Shown in pieces: positions 18,531-29,144 of a stretch of 64,000 nt of DNA. The translations under genes and the position numbers were made by a program. Each line of letters begins with the position of its first letter. The first letter of the stretch is position 1. The notes beneath the pieces are model-generated. The model saw only the letters and a program-made list of their open reading frames with translations. It was not told the origin of the DNA and ran no database searches. This DNA comes from Anoplopoma fimbria (Eukaryota; Chordata; Actinopteri; Perciformes; Anoplopomatidae): the NCBI RefSeq assembly GCF_027596085.1, contig NC_072460.1, positions 9,782,231 through 9,846,230 of the forward strand. Direction: 5' to 3'.

Positions 18531-19600
18531 GCCCTTTTGACATGGATCGGCTGTGGTGCGACACACAGACATGACAGGGACAGCCCAGACATTGGCACTG
18601 ACATACAGGAAGAGGAGGAGGTGGGAACATGACCGTAACTTCTCTTTCACCTTTCCTCCTTCCTTTCGAACAGACGTTTTTTTGGCCATGCTGGTCTCTC
18701 ACCCTCCCTGTCTCCCCAGTACCCTTGCTCTGGGCGCATCTAATTGAAAGCGATCTCGGGGCTGAGAGAGTTCCGTTTCTTCTCTAATCCTTCCACTGGG
18801 GGAGGCTCACATGGTCTCAATTACCCCCACCCCACCCCAGAACACTGGGTCCCCTCTCTCCGCTCTCTCTCTCTCTATCCGTCTCACCGGCCTGCTCCTC
18901 TGCCAATGCACCGGCCCAGGCCCTTTTTCAGCAGTTTATGTTATTAAGCACACACTGCAGAGTTCCTGTCCTTCACAGGGGCCTGGAGATGTTATCTCCC
19001 CTGCCGCTGTATACGGTTACCTCCAAAATATTCCATAAATTAGATTGGGATTGGCAATTCGGAATACAGAGGTGGAGGCCGAGGTGGTCAGGGATTGGCT
19101 GGGGATGGAAGGGTGAGGGAGCGGCGGTGGGGGTGAGGATCAGGGAAGTGCGGTGTAAGTAATAGCATAGGAGGATCTCCTTTTGTTTATATTGGATGGA
19201 GCACCACTGGGAGGTATGTCACTGGCAAAGTGAAGGTGAACAGAGGATAAGTGGAGGGTGCTTAAGGGCTTTGGGATAAGGAGGAGAAGAGACCTAAATC
19301 CTGTTCCTATTTGGATAAAGATTCTTTTAAAGGTGGCGTTGATGAAGATCTGGTCTGAAAAGGGTTAGACTGGGCATTTATTGGGCTTGGAGGGGTTGTG
19401 TGCGGTGATACGCATGCATCCCCCTCCTGTAATTAAACAAGGCTGTATTTGGACAAGTGACTTTTTCAGGCCATGAGCAGGTCTGTCAATCCCCAGAGCA
19501 CGGAGACAGGTTCTGAGCCAGGACATCCATGGCCAATTAGATTAGGAGGAACCTGTGAGGTCTCCAAACAATGGGCTCTCAGAGGATCTGCAATAACACA
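18531..19600. promoter_or_regulatory. Candidate conserved non-coding cluster
   Basis: Complex sequence with little simple repeat. Sub-blocks are at 18531-18760, 18990-19110 (CCATAAATTAGATTGGG, TTGGCAATTCGG) and 19370-19570 (GTAATTAAACAAGG, GGCCAATTAGATTAGG). No protein is recognised in any frame. The regulatory reading is inferred from texture. Confidence 0.28.
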
Positions 19601-20329
19601 AACATGGCCCCTGACACACAGCTCCAGCACTTCAAAAGAAACCATTACCGGTCTTAGCTGAAGCAGTTAAAGACACAGATTAACAATCGCAAATTCAATA
19701 CACTGGCCACATAACTGCAACAGTTCAAGGTCGTTTTGACTCCAAAAATCATTTATAGTCGACTTAAGAGCTTGTTTTATAGACAATGGCTGAATTCATG
19801 TATTATTGGTTGGTTATTAACCATTAATCTGCATACACAGTTGTGAAAGTAACATCTGTCTTTCAGTTACTATCCACCTCATGGCCTTCATCTAACACAA
19901 ATGAGACACTGTCACGGTAACCAGAACCAATAATAAAGAAAAACAATACGCAGAGAAACATCATGAAGTAACATACTTTGAATAAAGCCACAGAGTTTGC
20001 TAATCTGAGCAGAGAAGACGTGTTGTAGGTTTTAAATAGCGATGGAGAAAACAAACAGGGAGATAGACACAGCAACAGAATAAGACATTGCTTGGTCGTG
20101 GTTTGGGTATAAGTGTGCAAACATTCAGCTAAGCCAAGTAAATAAGGTATGAGAAAGCGTTAGAAGGAAGAGGGAAATGGGGGCACTGGGTCTGGGTCAA
20201 GGGTTCAGTCTTAACCTTGGGGGCTGACTGATCTGAATTCTGTTACCGGCTTGACTCCATGCATGGCTAATGTGGCACACTGTCCCTTTAATTAGGGCTG
20301 ACCTCCTAGGGAGGTAGCAGTAGTTTAAA
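19601..20329. other. Intergenic DNA, no gene seen
   Basis: Random-looking frames only. Confidence 0.4.
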
Positions 20330-20392
20330 GCATTTCAAGATAGAGCACCTAATGATCCTTCTAGGATCATTAGGTGCTCTATCTTGAAATGC
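20330..20392. repeat. Perfect palindromic hairpin, 30-bp arms, 3-nt spacer
   Basis: Positions 20330-20359 are the exact reverse complement of 20363-20392, with TCT between. There are no mismatches, and pairing stops abruptly on both outer sides (A opposite A). The spacer is too short for a usual miRNA terminal loop. The perfect arms point to a recent inverted duplication, for example a template-switch event. Confidence 0.95.
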
Positions 20393-21036
20393 AAGAAAAT
20401 CAATTTAAAATGAACTCCTACCAACTAGTTAATTACCACAGGGCACATTCGGTAAAAGCCCTGTGAGGGAATAGTAAAATATTGGACTGGGAGAAGAATG
20501 GAAACACCGTTGAACAACAGAAATGAATCAGCAGCTTAAGCCCGCACACATCAGTTTTATGAAGGAAACACCACAGCTGACAAGTTTTCCAATAATTTAA
20601 GCAGCCCCCATTAAGCAAACCCAGCAGCTTTGGTAACAGTCATCCACTTAGGTCATTGAGAGAATAAAATAAAAGTCTATAAATGCAAAGAAGCTGTGGA
20701 AAAACATTTTGTGAGTTTTGGAAAGATTAGGACTTTTTTTTATCAAATGTAAATATAATCAATGTCAATATATATAAAACTAAGCACACAGTACCCACTG
20801 TATAAACTGTCATGTCCACCTACATCATACAGCAACCGTTTACATTAATCATCCCATTTTATTCCAGCGCCCTTTGCACTCTACACCATTGCACAATTGT
20901 CATAAAGTTTACTAAATTACTTGTGTTGTTATTCTTATTTTATAAATACTTTTATATATACTTATATCTGTACATAGAAGTAAACTCTTTATGTTTACCT
21001 TGTTCAGATTTGTTGGCCCTGTTTTAGCTGTATATA
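20393..21036. other. Intergenic AT-rich DNA, no gene seen
   Basis: No credible frame. The stretch ends at the Tc1 insertion in a TATATATA context. Confidence 0.4.
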
Positions 21037-22342
21037 TAGCTCTGGAAGAAATTAAGAGACCACTCCAAATTTTTCTTAAATCAGCATCTCTACGTGTATG
21101 GCAGCCATTCCACTCCAGTGTCTGTTGAATTCCAATACAGGCACACCTGATTCTTCTTAATGAGGTACTGAATAGGTGATCACCTGAACCAAATCTTATT
21201 TAATGAAGAAAAGTATAAAAACCAGTGCTGTGGTCATCACTATCCTCTTGCAATAGGAGCGTCAGGTTGCTTCCATCCTTAAAATTTCAAAGACGGCGGT
21301 TCATAAGAACAAGGTCAAGCAGCAGACATTAGGGACAACAACGCTACAGACCGGCAGAGGAGGAAAACGACTCTCCACTCACCGGGATGACCGCCAACTC
21401 ATTCGAATGCTTCAGCCAGGCTGAGGTTTGCAAAAGACCTTAAGGATTGGACCATAGAGGACTGGAGTCAGGTCATCTTCTCTGATGAGTCCAATTTCAG
21501 CTTTGCCCAACACCTGGTCGTCTAATGGTTAGACGGAGACCTGGAGAGGCCTACAAGCCACAGTGTCTCGCACCTACTGTGAAATTTGGTGGAGGATCGG
21601 TGATGATCTGGGGGTGCTTCAGCAAGGCTGGAATCGGGCAGATTTGTCTTTGTGAAGGACGCATGAATCAAGCCAAGAACAAAGTTGTCCTGGAAGAGAA
21701 CTTGCTTCCTTCTGCTCTGACAATGTTCCCCAACTCTGAGGAGTGGGTTTTCCAGCAGGACAATGATCCATGCCACACAGCCAGGTCAGTGACGGTGTGG
21801 ATGAAGGACCACCAGATCAGGACCCTGTCATGGCCAGCCCAATCTCCAGACCTGAATCCCATTGAAAACCTCTGGAATGTGATCAAGAGGAAGATGGATG
21901 GTCACAAGCCATCAAACAAAGCCGAGCTGCTTGATTTCTTGCGCCAAGAGTGGCATAAAGTCACCCAACAGCAATGTGAAAGACTGGTGGAGAGCATGCC
22001 AGTGATTGTAAATCAAGGTTATTCCACCAAATATTCATTTCTGAACTCTTCCTAAATTAAAACATTAATATTGTGTTGTTTAAAAATGTATATGAACTTG
22101 TTTTCTTTGCATTGTTCGAGATCTGAAAACACAGCATCTTTTTTGTTATTTTGACCAGTTGTCATTTTCTGCAAATAAATGCTCTAAATTACAATATTTT
22201 TTATTTGAAATTTGGGAGAAATGTTGTCAGTAGTTTATAGAATAAAACAAACATTTTCATTTTACTCAAACACATACCAATAAATAGTAAAACCAGAGAA
22301 ACTGATAATTTTGAAGTTGTCTCTTAATTTTTTCCAGAGCTG
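21037..22342 (+). mobile_element. Tc1/mariner-family DNA transposon, internally deleted copy
   Basis: The ends are inverted copies. The left end starts TAGCTCTGGAAG (with AAATTAAGAGACC following) and the right end finishes GGTCTCTTAA-like to TTTCCAGAGCTG. The left site is preceded by TA, consistent with TA target-site duplication; the right TA has decayed to TT. At about 1.3 kb the copy is shorter than expected for the family because the part of the transposase gene encoding the DNA-binding region is deleted around 21415-21425. Both terminal repeats remain recognisable, so the element could in principle be moved only by a transposase supplied elsewhere. Confidence 0.92.
21300..22055 (+). pseudogene. 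Tc1/mariner transposase pseudogene (DD34E)
   Basis: The C-terminal catalytic half is open from 21525 to 22055. It contains GGGSVMIWGCF, QQDNDPCHTA (second catalytic Asp) and SPDLNPIENLW (catalytic Glu), with 34 residues between Asp and Glu, the DD34E spacing of Tc1 elements. The first Asp motif (FSDESNFSF, encoded near 21478-21504) is in a different frame, with a stop just after it. Upstream, remnants of the helix-turn-helix region (RLSTHRDDRQLIR-like, near 21371) run into a deletion. The gene is therefore broken by at least one deletion and one frameshift. The minus-strand frame at 21522-21776 is only its antisense shadow. Confidence 0.92.
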
Positions 22343-22805
22343 TTTGTCTATTTCTGGGTACTTACATTAAAAGCAACCAAAAATATGGAGTCAAAAAAGT
22401 TCTTGCATGTGTACCATAAAGCTGATTCTGATTTCTACTTAACTATGTTTTGCTTTTCCCCCCCTTTGCTTAAAAATGAAATCAACAACTTGACTTAGAG
22501 GTCTGATATAATATAATAACTATTTACCTGCTCACTTGATTCTAGCTCCAGCCACTTCGGTTCCACAATATGCAACTGCTAGAAAAGTCTGTATAGTGCA
22601 GTCTTGCATGAAAAGAGCTATGTATTTCAATTTGACTTAGAATTAACCCTCCTGGCTTAAAGTGGTGTAAGGGTTAATACTAAAATATTGAATTCACTTA
22701 AGGAGACTTGATATAGCATGCTGTGAAGTTAAATGTTTTAGCACACAAACTCATTTTTGTATCTCACAAGGAGAAATATTGAAATATCTACTTGTGCAAT
22801 TGTAT

Positions 22806-22843
22806 ACTGGTTCATAGAGGACTGGAGTCCTCTATGAACCAGT
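22806..22843. repeat. Perfect palindromic hairpin, 18-bp arms, 2-nt spacer
   Basis: Positions 22806-22823 are the exact reverse complement of 22826-22843, with GG between. The central 17 nt (22813-22829) are identical to 21453-21469 inside the nearby Tc1 copy, including its small GACT-GG-AGTC inverted repeat. Confidence 0.95.
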
Positions 22844-25800
22844 TGTAATTTTTTTGATGATGAAGAAATGTAAAAAAACAAAAATATAAAAAATAAAAAA
22901 TCTGCAGCAATTTACATGTTCAGTTGTACTTAAAATGTGACAAACAAAACGTTTTCCTTTGTTACTCTTCCCTCAAACACCTATCTGCATCATCCAACAA
23001 TTTTGCCAGAGACAATCTGTTCTTGATTTGACTTTCCTGTGACATATAAAATGCACAATGTTGAACGAGGGTGTTGCATTGGAGTCAAAAAGGAGCCCCT
23101 CAGCCCCTGATGATAGGGCACCAACTCCTGATGTTGGGCTGCAGAGGCTGCCTGTGTTTGTCTGTCCTCCACTCGGGAACATGTGGTTTTACTTACAGAA
23201 TGTTTTACTGCTCAACAATGTTTCTGCCTTGGAGCTCGGCACACTGCATAAAGACTACTTTGTCCCCTGATGCCCACACGGGAAGAGTCTGTCTCATTGT
23301 ACACACACGCACACAGGGTGATGATGACATCAGCAAGGCCACTGGGCCCATGTCGATAAAGGTACTATTTTCCCCTCGACAGCAAAACTTGCCCCACTGT
23401 ACTCTTGTTAAACAGCACAACTAAAAGTCAAAACTAATATTTTCAAAACTATCCATTTCCACTGTGACAATATTAAGGTTTGATTTTCTGCCTGCCTGCG
23501 TCCCTGCAATCCACTGCGGCACACTACAATAGTACATTGCACTACCAAATCCCAGGCCTACGACAGAAGGACCTTTGAATAAAAGCAAAAACAGACGTGC
23601 AACCAAGCCATGTGTGCAGTGCTGAAACTAATAAAGATCAGACAAACTGAGTAGTGCATTTAATAAAAATAACAATGAAACAAGAACTCAGATATAAGAG
23701 AATTGCACATGGCCACATGAAAGCAAATAAAACATCAATATTGAACAGTAAATTACTGAATTGTAACACCGGGATCTCATCAGCCAATAACCCTGTTTAA
23801 AAAAGTGTCCAAAGACAAGGAGGTTACAAGTGAACACATTTAATGTCACTAACACAACATCACACCTGCAGCTCTTTTCATTCACAGTGGTCTTTAACAA
23901 CAAGTAAAAGTGACTGTGATCTCATGGCCCCATTTGCAGGTGATTAGCACACCCAGGAGTGCAAAGTGAACGGCTACGGGCGAGTTGGAGGATGTCTGGC
24001 ATGAAGTCACTGCGGTTGTCACTTGGCACACTTAAAATCATGTTCTTCAGAACCAAACTGGTGCTAAACCTTAGTCATATGCATTGACAGAGCTGGTGCT
24101 GCTGGGCCATTTAACAGCTTCTGCACTGTGCTATATTTAAACTCCACTTCCCAGCAGCAAACCTACACTGGCCAACAAACCCTGACTAATACTCGGTTGA
24201 GAAGCACTTAATAAATGAAACTGTATTTTTTTTTTTTTATATTGCTAAACTTAGAAGTATCCTGTCACTTTAGTTAGAAACAGTTATTAGACCAGGAACT
24301 GATCAATTCAAATATACTATTTTTGAAACTCCAGTTGTAAAAGTGCAGCCTATGCAAGATAGATCATATAGATTGAATATGCAGTTTGTTCAACTGTGCT
24401 TGAACTTGATAGGTTGACTCATAGGCCAAAATGTCTACCCTCACAGCTCATCACAGCATCCATCTCACACCCAAAACATTTCGCCCACACCCTGAGGGCA
24501 ACAACATGTGTAGAATTGTGTAGCCTTCCAACCTTGGACATGGTAACAGATGGGCAAGGGTCAGAGCAGAGTCAGAGAGAGCCATCCAGGAATTTTACAA
24601 AGTGCCAAAAACATCTCATCGAAGCACACGGGAGGCTGAAAGGTTACATTTGTTCAACATTACAGATTTTGGGTTCAGTGCACGGACTGGAAACCTCACA
24701 CCTGCTTGTGTCCAAGGCTCAGGCAGACACGGGCTGTTTCATGTCAGAGTAAATCTGTTTAACAACAAGGCAGACGTTTGTGTTTCGGTAAAATAAAGCT
24801 ATTTTCCGATGAATGTATTTACATGTAACCACTAACAGCATCAAAAGCCCACACACACTGCCTCTTGTTGGCTGAATTTGAAATTAATGTCATAAAAGTG
24901 GAGTTGTGAAGCTGTTTCTGTGACCCTATGTAGTTATCCAACAACACAAATATGAGAGTATACCACAGTGACAGCAAAAAATCACCTGTACTACCAGTGA
25001 CATGAATTCATTCTAGTGTTTATTTATTTTTAGTTTTTTTTACCTAAGCCTAACAAAAGAAGGACGTCACAGCTGATTGACTATTTTAAAATAAAACAAA
25101 TACCAATCAAGGGCATTTTTACATAATACTACCGAAAATGATTCCACATCATAAGAGAGACAATTTGGTTATAGAATAAATATTCTCCACCATCCACCTG
25201 CTACATAGCTTAAGACCTACTGTAACATACAACGTTTGTGGTTTATTGTCTGTGTTTAAGCTTTACCCCATAGTTGTCATAGTCAAACATCAAGTTATCC
25301 TCATTAACAAGAAGGGTTTCTTCATTAATTATATGATTTTCTTTGGGTAATATATTGCATTTAAAAATGTATTAATCTAAACATGGGTATTATAATTTAA
25401 AGTAATGCGTAGTGGTTTACAATATACAGTCTAAAATGTTAACTAATGTGTTATGTGATTCTGTTAAGTCTAACACAGATTTATGAAGTACCTCTTATTA
25501 GGACAATGAAATGGTTTTGTGTGAAACGACTCCTAAACAGTAATCTGGCGCCATCTTGTGGCCAAAGAAAACATTGTTAGACACACTGTTCAATTTACCA
25601 TTTAACTCCTGCCATTTTTACAGTAAAAGGACTCATTCCAGTCACAAAGGTGTCATTATTGATTTTTGTCATCATATGGAAAGAGAATAACTGAGGAATA
25701 GCCTATGTAGAATAAATTAAATAAAATCTATCCTCTGTGAAAGATCGACAACAAGCGAATCAAAGAGTTTGTCTTGAAAACTCCACTGGCATCTGCCCGG

Positions 25801-26160
25801 CAGAGAGAAGTGTTCCTCTGTGAAATTCCATTCAGTCTAACCTTAAAATGCATAAAACCAACTGGTGACCTTTATTCTTAAGCTGATATTATCTATCACA
25901 GATTTATGATAACTAACTTTCAGTGATCAAAGTGTATGTCATTCCCTGAAAGTGAAAAAGTATCTGACTGTGCAACTGTACATTAGGTCATTCACCAATC
26001 TACCAAAAGTGTAATATACTGCATAACTAATATTAACCGTCCTTCTGGCAGTGTTTATACATCAACTGAAAATAATACACTAATAATTATATTAATTTCA
26101 GATTTTGCATCCTTATGCATTACGCATTTACACCATTTTCTCTAACCCTCTATACAATCA
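22844..26160. other. Intergenic DNA, no gene seen
   Basis: Includes a poly-T run at about 24228-24239 and AT-rich sequence. Open frames of up to about 118 codons (23071-23424, 24396-24752) lack motifs and flanking splice structure. A GCGCCATCTTGTGGCC motif at 25549-25564 is of the kind often found at the ends of fish repeats, but no full element was recognised. Confidence 0.4.
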
Positions 26161-26560
26161 CTTGTCTTGACAGAAGTTCAGGTGGCCCTTCAAAGTTTTG
26201 CTGGCAAATGGATTGATAATTTGACTGACATGTTTCATCTATTGTTGATTAATTCACTTGATACATTACAAATCTTTTCTATTAAAATAAAGGCCGTGAG
26301 TGATACTCGTTTAAAAACCAAAGAGAAAGGAAAGATATGGTATATTATTTAACTCCCATGACTTGTTTTCCTGTGTTGCTAATGATAATTAACATGCAAA
26401 TGAGCCCTGGGGGCTGAATAGGGGCACCACGGTTCTCTGTTAATAATTACTGTGGAACATAATGGTTATAAATTAGATCTGTCCAGGTAGAAGACAGGAT
26501 AGTAATTGGGGTTGTGACTAAAGTACATGTAACTCGGAAAGTTTGTATTGGAAAGTGGAT
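26161..26560. promoter_or_regulatory. Candidate conserved non-coding element with a perfect octamer
   Basis: The sequence ATGCAAAT at 26394-26401 is the canonical POU/Oct octamer, directly preceded by TGATAATTAAC. Other TTAATT cores occur at about 26249 and 26440. The block is non-repetitive, and its small frames are not protein-like. Enhancer function is inferred. Confidence 0.33.
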
Positions 26561-27693
26561 ATAATAACGGTTTCTCTTCATTTTTTGTCTGTCAGTTCCT
26601 AGTGGACCGTGGTTCATGTTAGGTATAGAAAATGATTGAGTCTGAATAAGTACCTTTTTACCCATCCCTGGCCTGCGTTTAAAAAAATAATGTCCTCCTT
26701 GACTTCTTTAGTCACCACGATTTCCTTTCTGCTCTTCCATTTTAAAAACAAACAAAACCGACAAAAGGATTTTAGGAGATTTCTTCACCATGAATTAGCA
26801 TGTTGGTTTTTATACATTTAAACATTTATTTAATATAAAAGTTTATAAAATTGTATAAACTAAATCAGAATCAGAATATGAGCTTTAAACTATGTTTTTC
26901 ACTTGAAATAGAGAACCTTTAAGAAAAAAGACTTGCCTAAGGAGAGCCTTGGGAGTTTGTACTATACCTAGGGAACTTAAAGTCCTTTGCTCATTAGCAA
27001 TAGATGGGCTTCAGAACTTCATAAAAATAAGCAACGGTGAAACCCAAAGCAAATTTTATATTAGGCTTTAAAGATAAATATTTAGATCACCAATTTATAA
27101 TTTTTTTTGACTATGTTGAAAAAAAGTTGGAAAGGAACTGGTTCAAAACAAAGCATCTTATGATGGACTTGTCTTTTAAAAGGACACAGAAAACCAGACT
27201 GCACTATTTTTTCTATATTTGACAAGCTCACTGCAATGCTCATTCAGTGAGGAGGCTATTCAGTCCTCTTGAAAATCTCTGAATGAAGAACTATAGCTCT
27301 CCTACAGCCTCCTACGAAACCTCATTACATCATTTGAACAGATCTGCATGACCTACCACACCAAGAATATGAAAAAAAACTATTTCAACCAGTCATACAC
27401 TGGGTAAAAAGGTATATAGCTATTTATCAGGACAATTAGAAATAAGATGCATGAATCCCAAGTGCTCATCTGAAAATTGTTGAAATGCCTCACTCCCCCC
27501 AAAATGACACCAACGAATGAACACCTAAAACACAACCCTCATTTGTATCCTCTTTCCTATTATTGTGATGACATCATGCACACAAGCAGTATCTTCATAT
27601 GGCCTTTAGCTGTTCTTCATCACTTTTGTGGTGTGGATACAGTAAAGATTTACCAGAGGTAATACATTCTAATAGGCTATTTCATTTACTTAC
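26561..27693. other. AT-rich DNA, no gene seen
   Basis: If the minus-strand exon at 27694-27755 is real, this would be its first coding intron. No second coding exon in the matching phase could be found between 22.4 kb and here. Confidence 0.35.
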
Positions 27694-27755
27694 CAAACAA
27701 ACTGCGTTTTGGGGCCTTCATCTTGTCTGAATGCTGTAGCGGCAGCACACTGGCT
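27694..27755 (-). CDS. Putative first coding exon of an unidentified minus-strand gene
   Basis: On the minus strand a good acceptor (TTTCTCCACCCATTTACCTG-CAG) leads into a 62-nt exon. An ATG at 27721 opens a frame for MKAPKRSLFG, and the exon ends in a consensus donor, G|GTAAGT. The CpG-rich block at 28.4-28.7 kb is a plausible promoter, with a possible 5' UTR donor (CCG|GTAGGT) near 28385. I do not recognise the N-terminus and found no further exon, so the remaining gene would have to lie to the left, possibly outside the window after a very long intron. It could be a chance combination of splice signals. Confidence 0.35.
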
Positions 27756-28369
27756 CTGCAGGTAAATGGGTGGAGAAACACATGTAATGAGACCTGTTAC
27801 CACAACCTCTAATGTAAGCTTGCCTACACAACAGTGCATTTCAGACATCTAATTTACAAATAACCGTTGTTTTAAGAGTAAGTCATTGACTATTTCAACT
27901 ATAAGAATGTCCTCCTTCACACACATTGGAAAAATCAGTATGAAGGCAAGTAAAAAGTGAAATGCCAATATAGTGTTTTTCTTCCAGAAATCTCCTGAGG
28001 CTGAGGCCACAAACCTACTCGGTTCTGTGAAGGGACATGTCTTGGTTTGGGTTGAATAAGTCCTTTCTGACAGAAAGCTTTGAAGGCAGAATGCTCCCAT
28101 GTGCTGACCCATTTAGCATATTACTGAAAGCTTAAAAAAACAAATAAACTATAATTTGAAAACAAAATCTTTAAATGCAAATGTTTTAAAACTCCTGGAC
28201 AACATCCCTGTTTAGCTCCCTAAACAGACAGCAAGCACCACAAGCTAGCGCGAGCTTACAAGAACTGTTACTTTGTTAGCATTCAAAGTTCCGACATTTA
28301 ACGAGAGGCTCAAAAGAAGCATTCATTGCAAACAGTTATGATAATAAGGTCGCTTAGCGGACGGCCAAT

Positions 28370-28700
28370 TCATAAGCGAACCTACCGGAGCTCAGCTAAA
28401 CTTCCCGGCCATACACTCACAAAAAATGATTCTTGGCCATCATACACATGAAGCAATATTTTTAAGTAAAACTGAAATACATAAAATCAAAACTTTATTT
28501 ATCCAGAAACTTAAACTTAACGTAAATATGCTTAGCATAAACTGAATGTAAACGAATCAAATAAACTTTACTTACTTTACTAACTTTACTACTGGATCCC
28601 AAAAGGAGGCTATGCGCATGTGCGAGAGTAAGGAAACGTCACTTCACCGACGTGACTCGTGAACTCTGCGCGTGGACCGACCGAGCGGGACAAAGTACCT
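28370..28700 (-). promoter_or_regulatory. CpG-rich promoter-like block
   Basis: CpG dinucleotides cluster in otherwise CpG-poor DNA, notably at 28610-28692 (ATGCGCATGTGCGA, close to an NRF-1 site; AACGTCAC, CRE-like; CGCGTGGACCGACCGAGCGG). A CCAAT-like GGCCAATTC lies near 28361. This looks like a housekeeping-type promoter and would fit transcription leftward into the putative exon at 27.7 kb. No transcript is proven. Confidence 0.4.
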
Positions 28701-29050
28701 TATCGAGGCTATATCATTGGCCATAGTATTGACCAGTAGCCTATTAACACTTATATGAAATGCAACTTATTTACATTACTTGGCTTGGATTGCAGTTAAT
28801 ATCTACGTATGTCAACTTATTTTGATAAAACATCTCCCATACAAGGTTCTCTGAGAAGCACAATGGGTTTCTGCTCAAAATGCTCCTGACTATGACCTTA
28901 TACAATTTGATTTTGAAATAAATTCATTTTTTTCCTTCAGAGGTTTGATTATCTTGTCCATGCAATCTCGCGAATTTATTTTATTTTTCTTTCCTTCAGA
29001 GGTTGGCTGAATTCTTCAGTGGAGCCCTTTTTAGAAAACTGTCTTCATGT

Positions 29051-29111
29051 TAAAACTCTTACAACATATTTTCCTTTAGACTCTAAAGGAAAATATGTTG
29101 TAAGAGTTTTA
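29051..29111. repeat. Perfect palindromic hairpin, 29-bp arms, 3-nt spacer
   Basis: Positions 29051-29079 are the exact reverse complement of 29083-29111, with ACT between. There are no mismatches. Confidence 0.95.
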
Positions 29112-29144
29112 GGCAAACCTCTAAAGTTTAGAGGTTTGCCTAAA
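29108..29144. repeat. Perfect palindromic hairpin, 18-bp arms, 1-nt spacer
   Basis: Positions 29108-29125 are the exact reverse complement of 29127-29144 around a single G. It overlaps the preceding hairpin by four bases, so the two palindromes are chained. Confidence 0.95.

Noticed and set aside
20330..20392. Hairpin as a miRNA precursor
   Set aside because: Perfect arms without bulges and a 3-nt loop do not fit Drosha/Dicer substrates. The same holds for the hairpins at 22.8 and 29.1 kb.
21522..21886. Minus-strand frames inside the Tc1 element
   Set aside because: Antisense shadows of the transposase.
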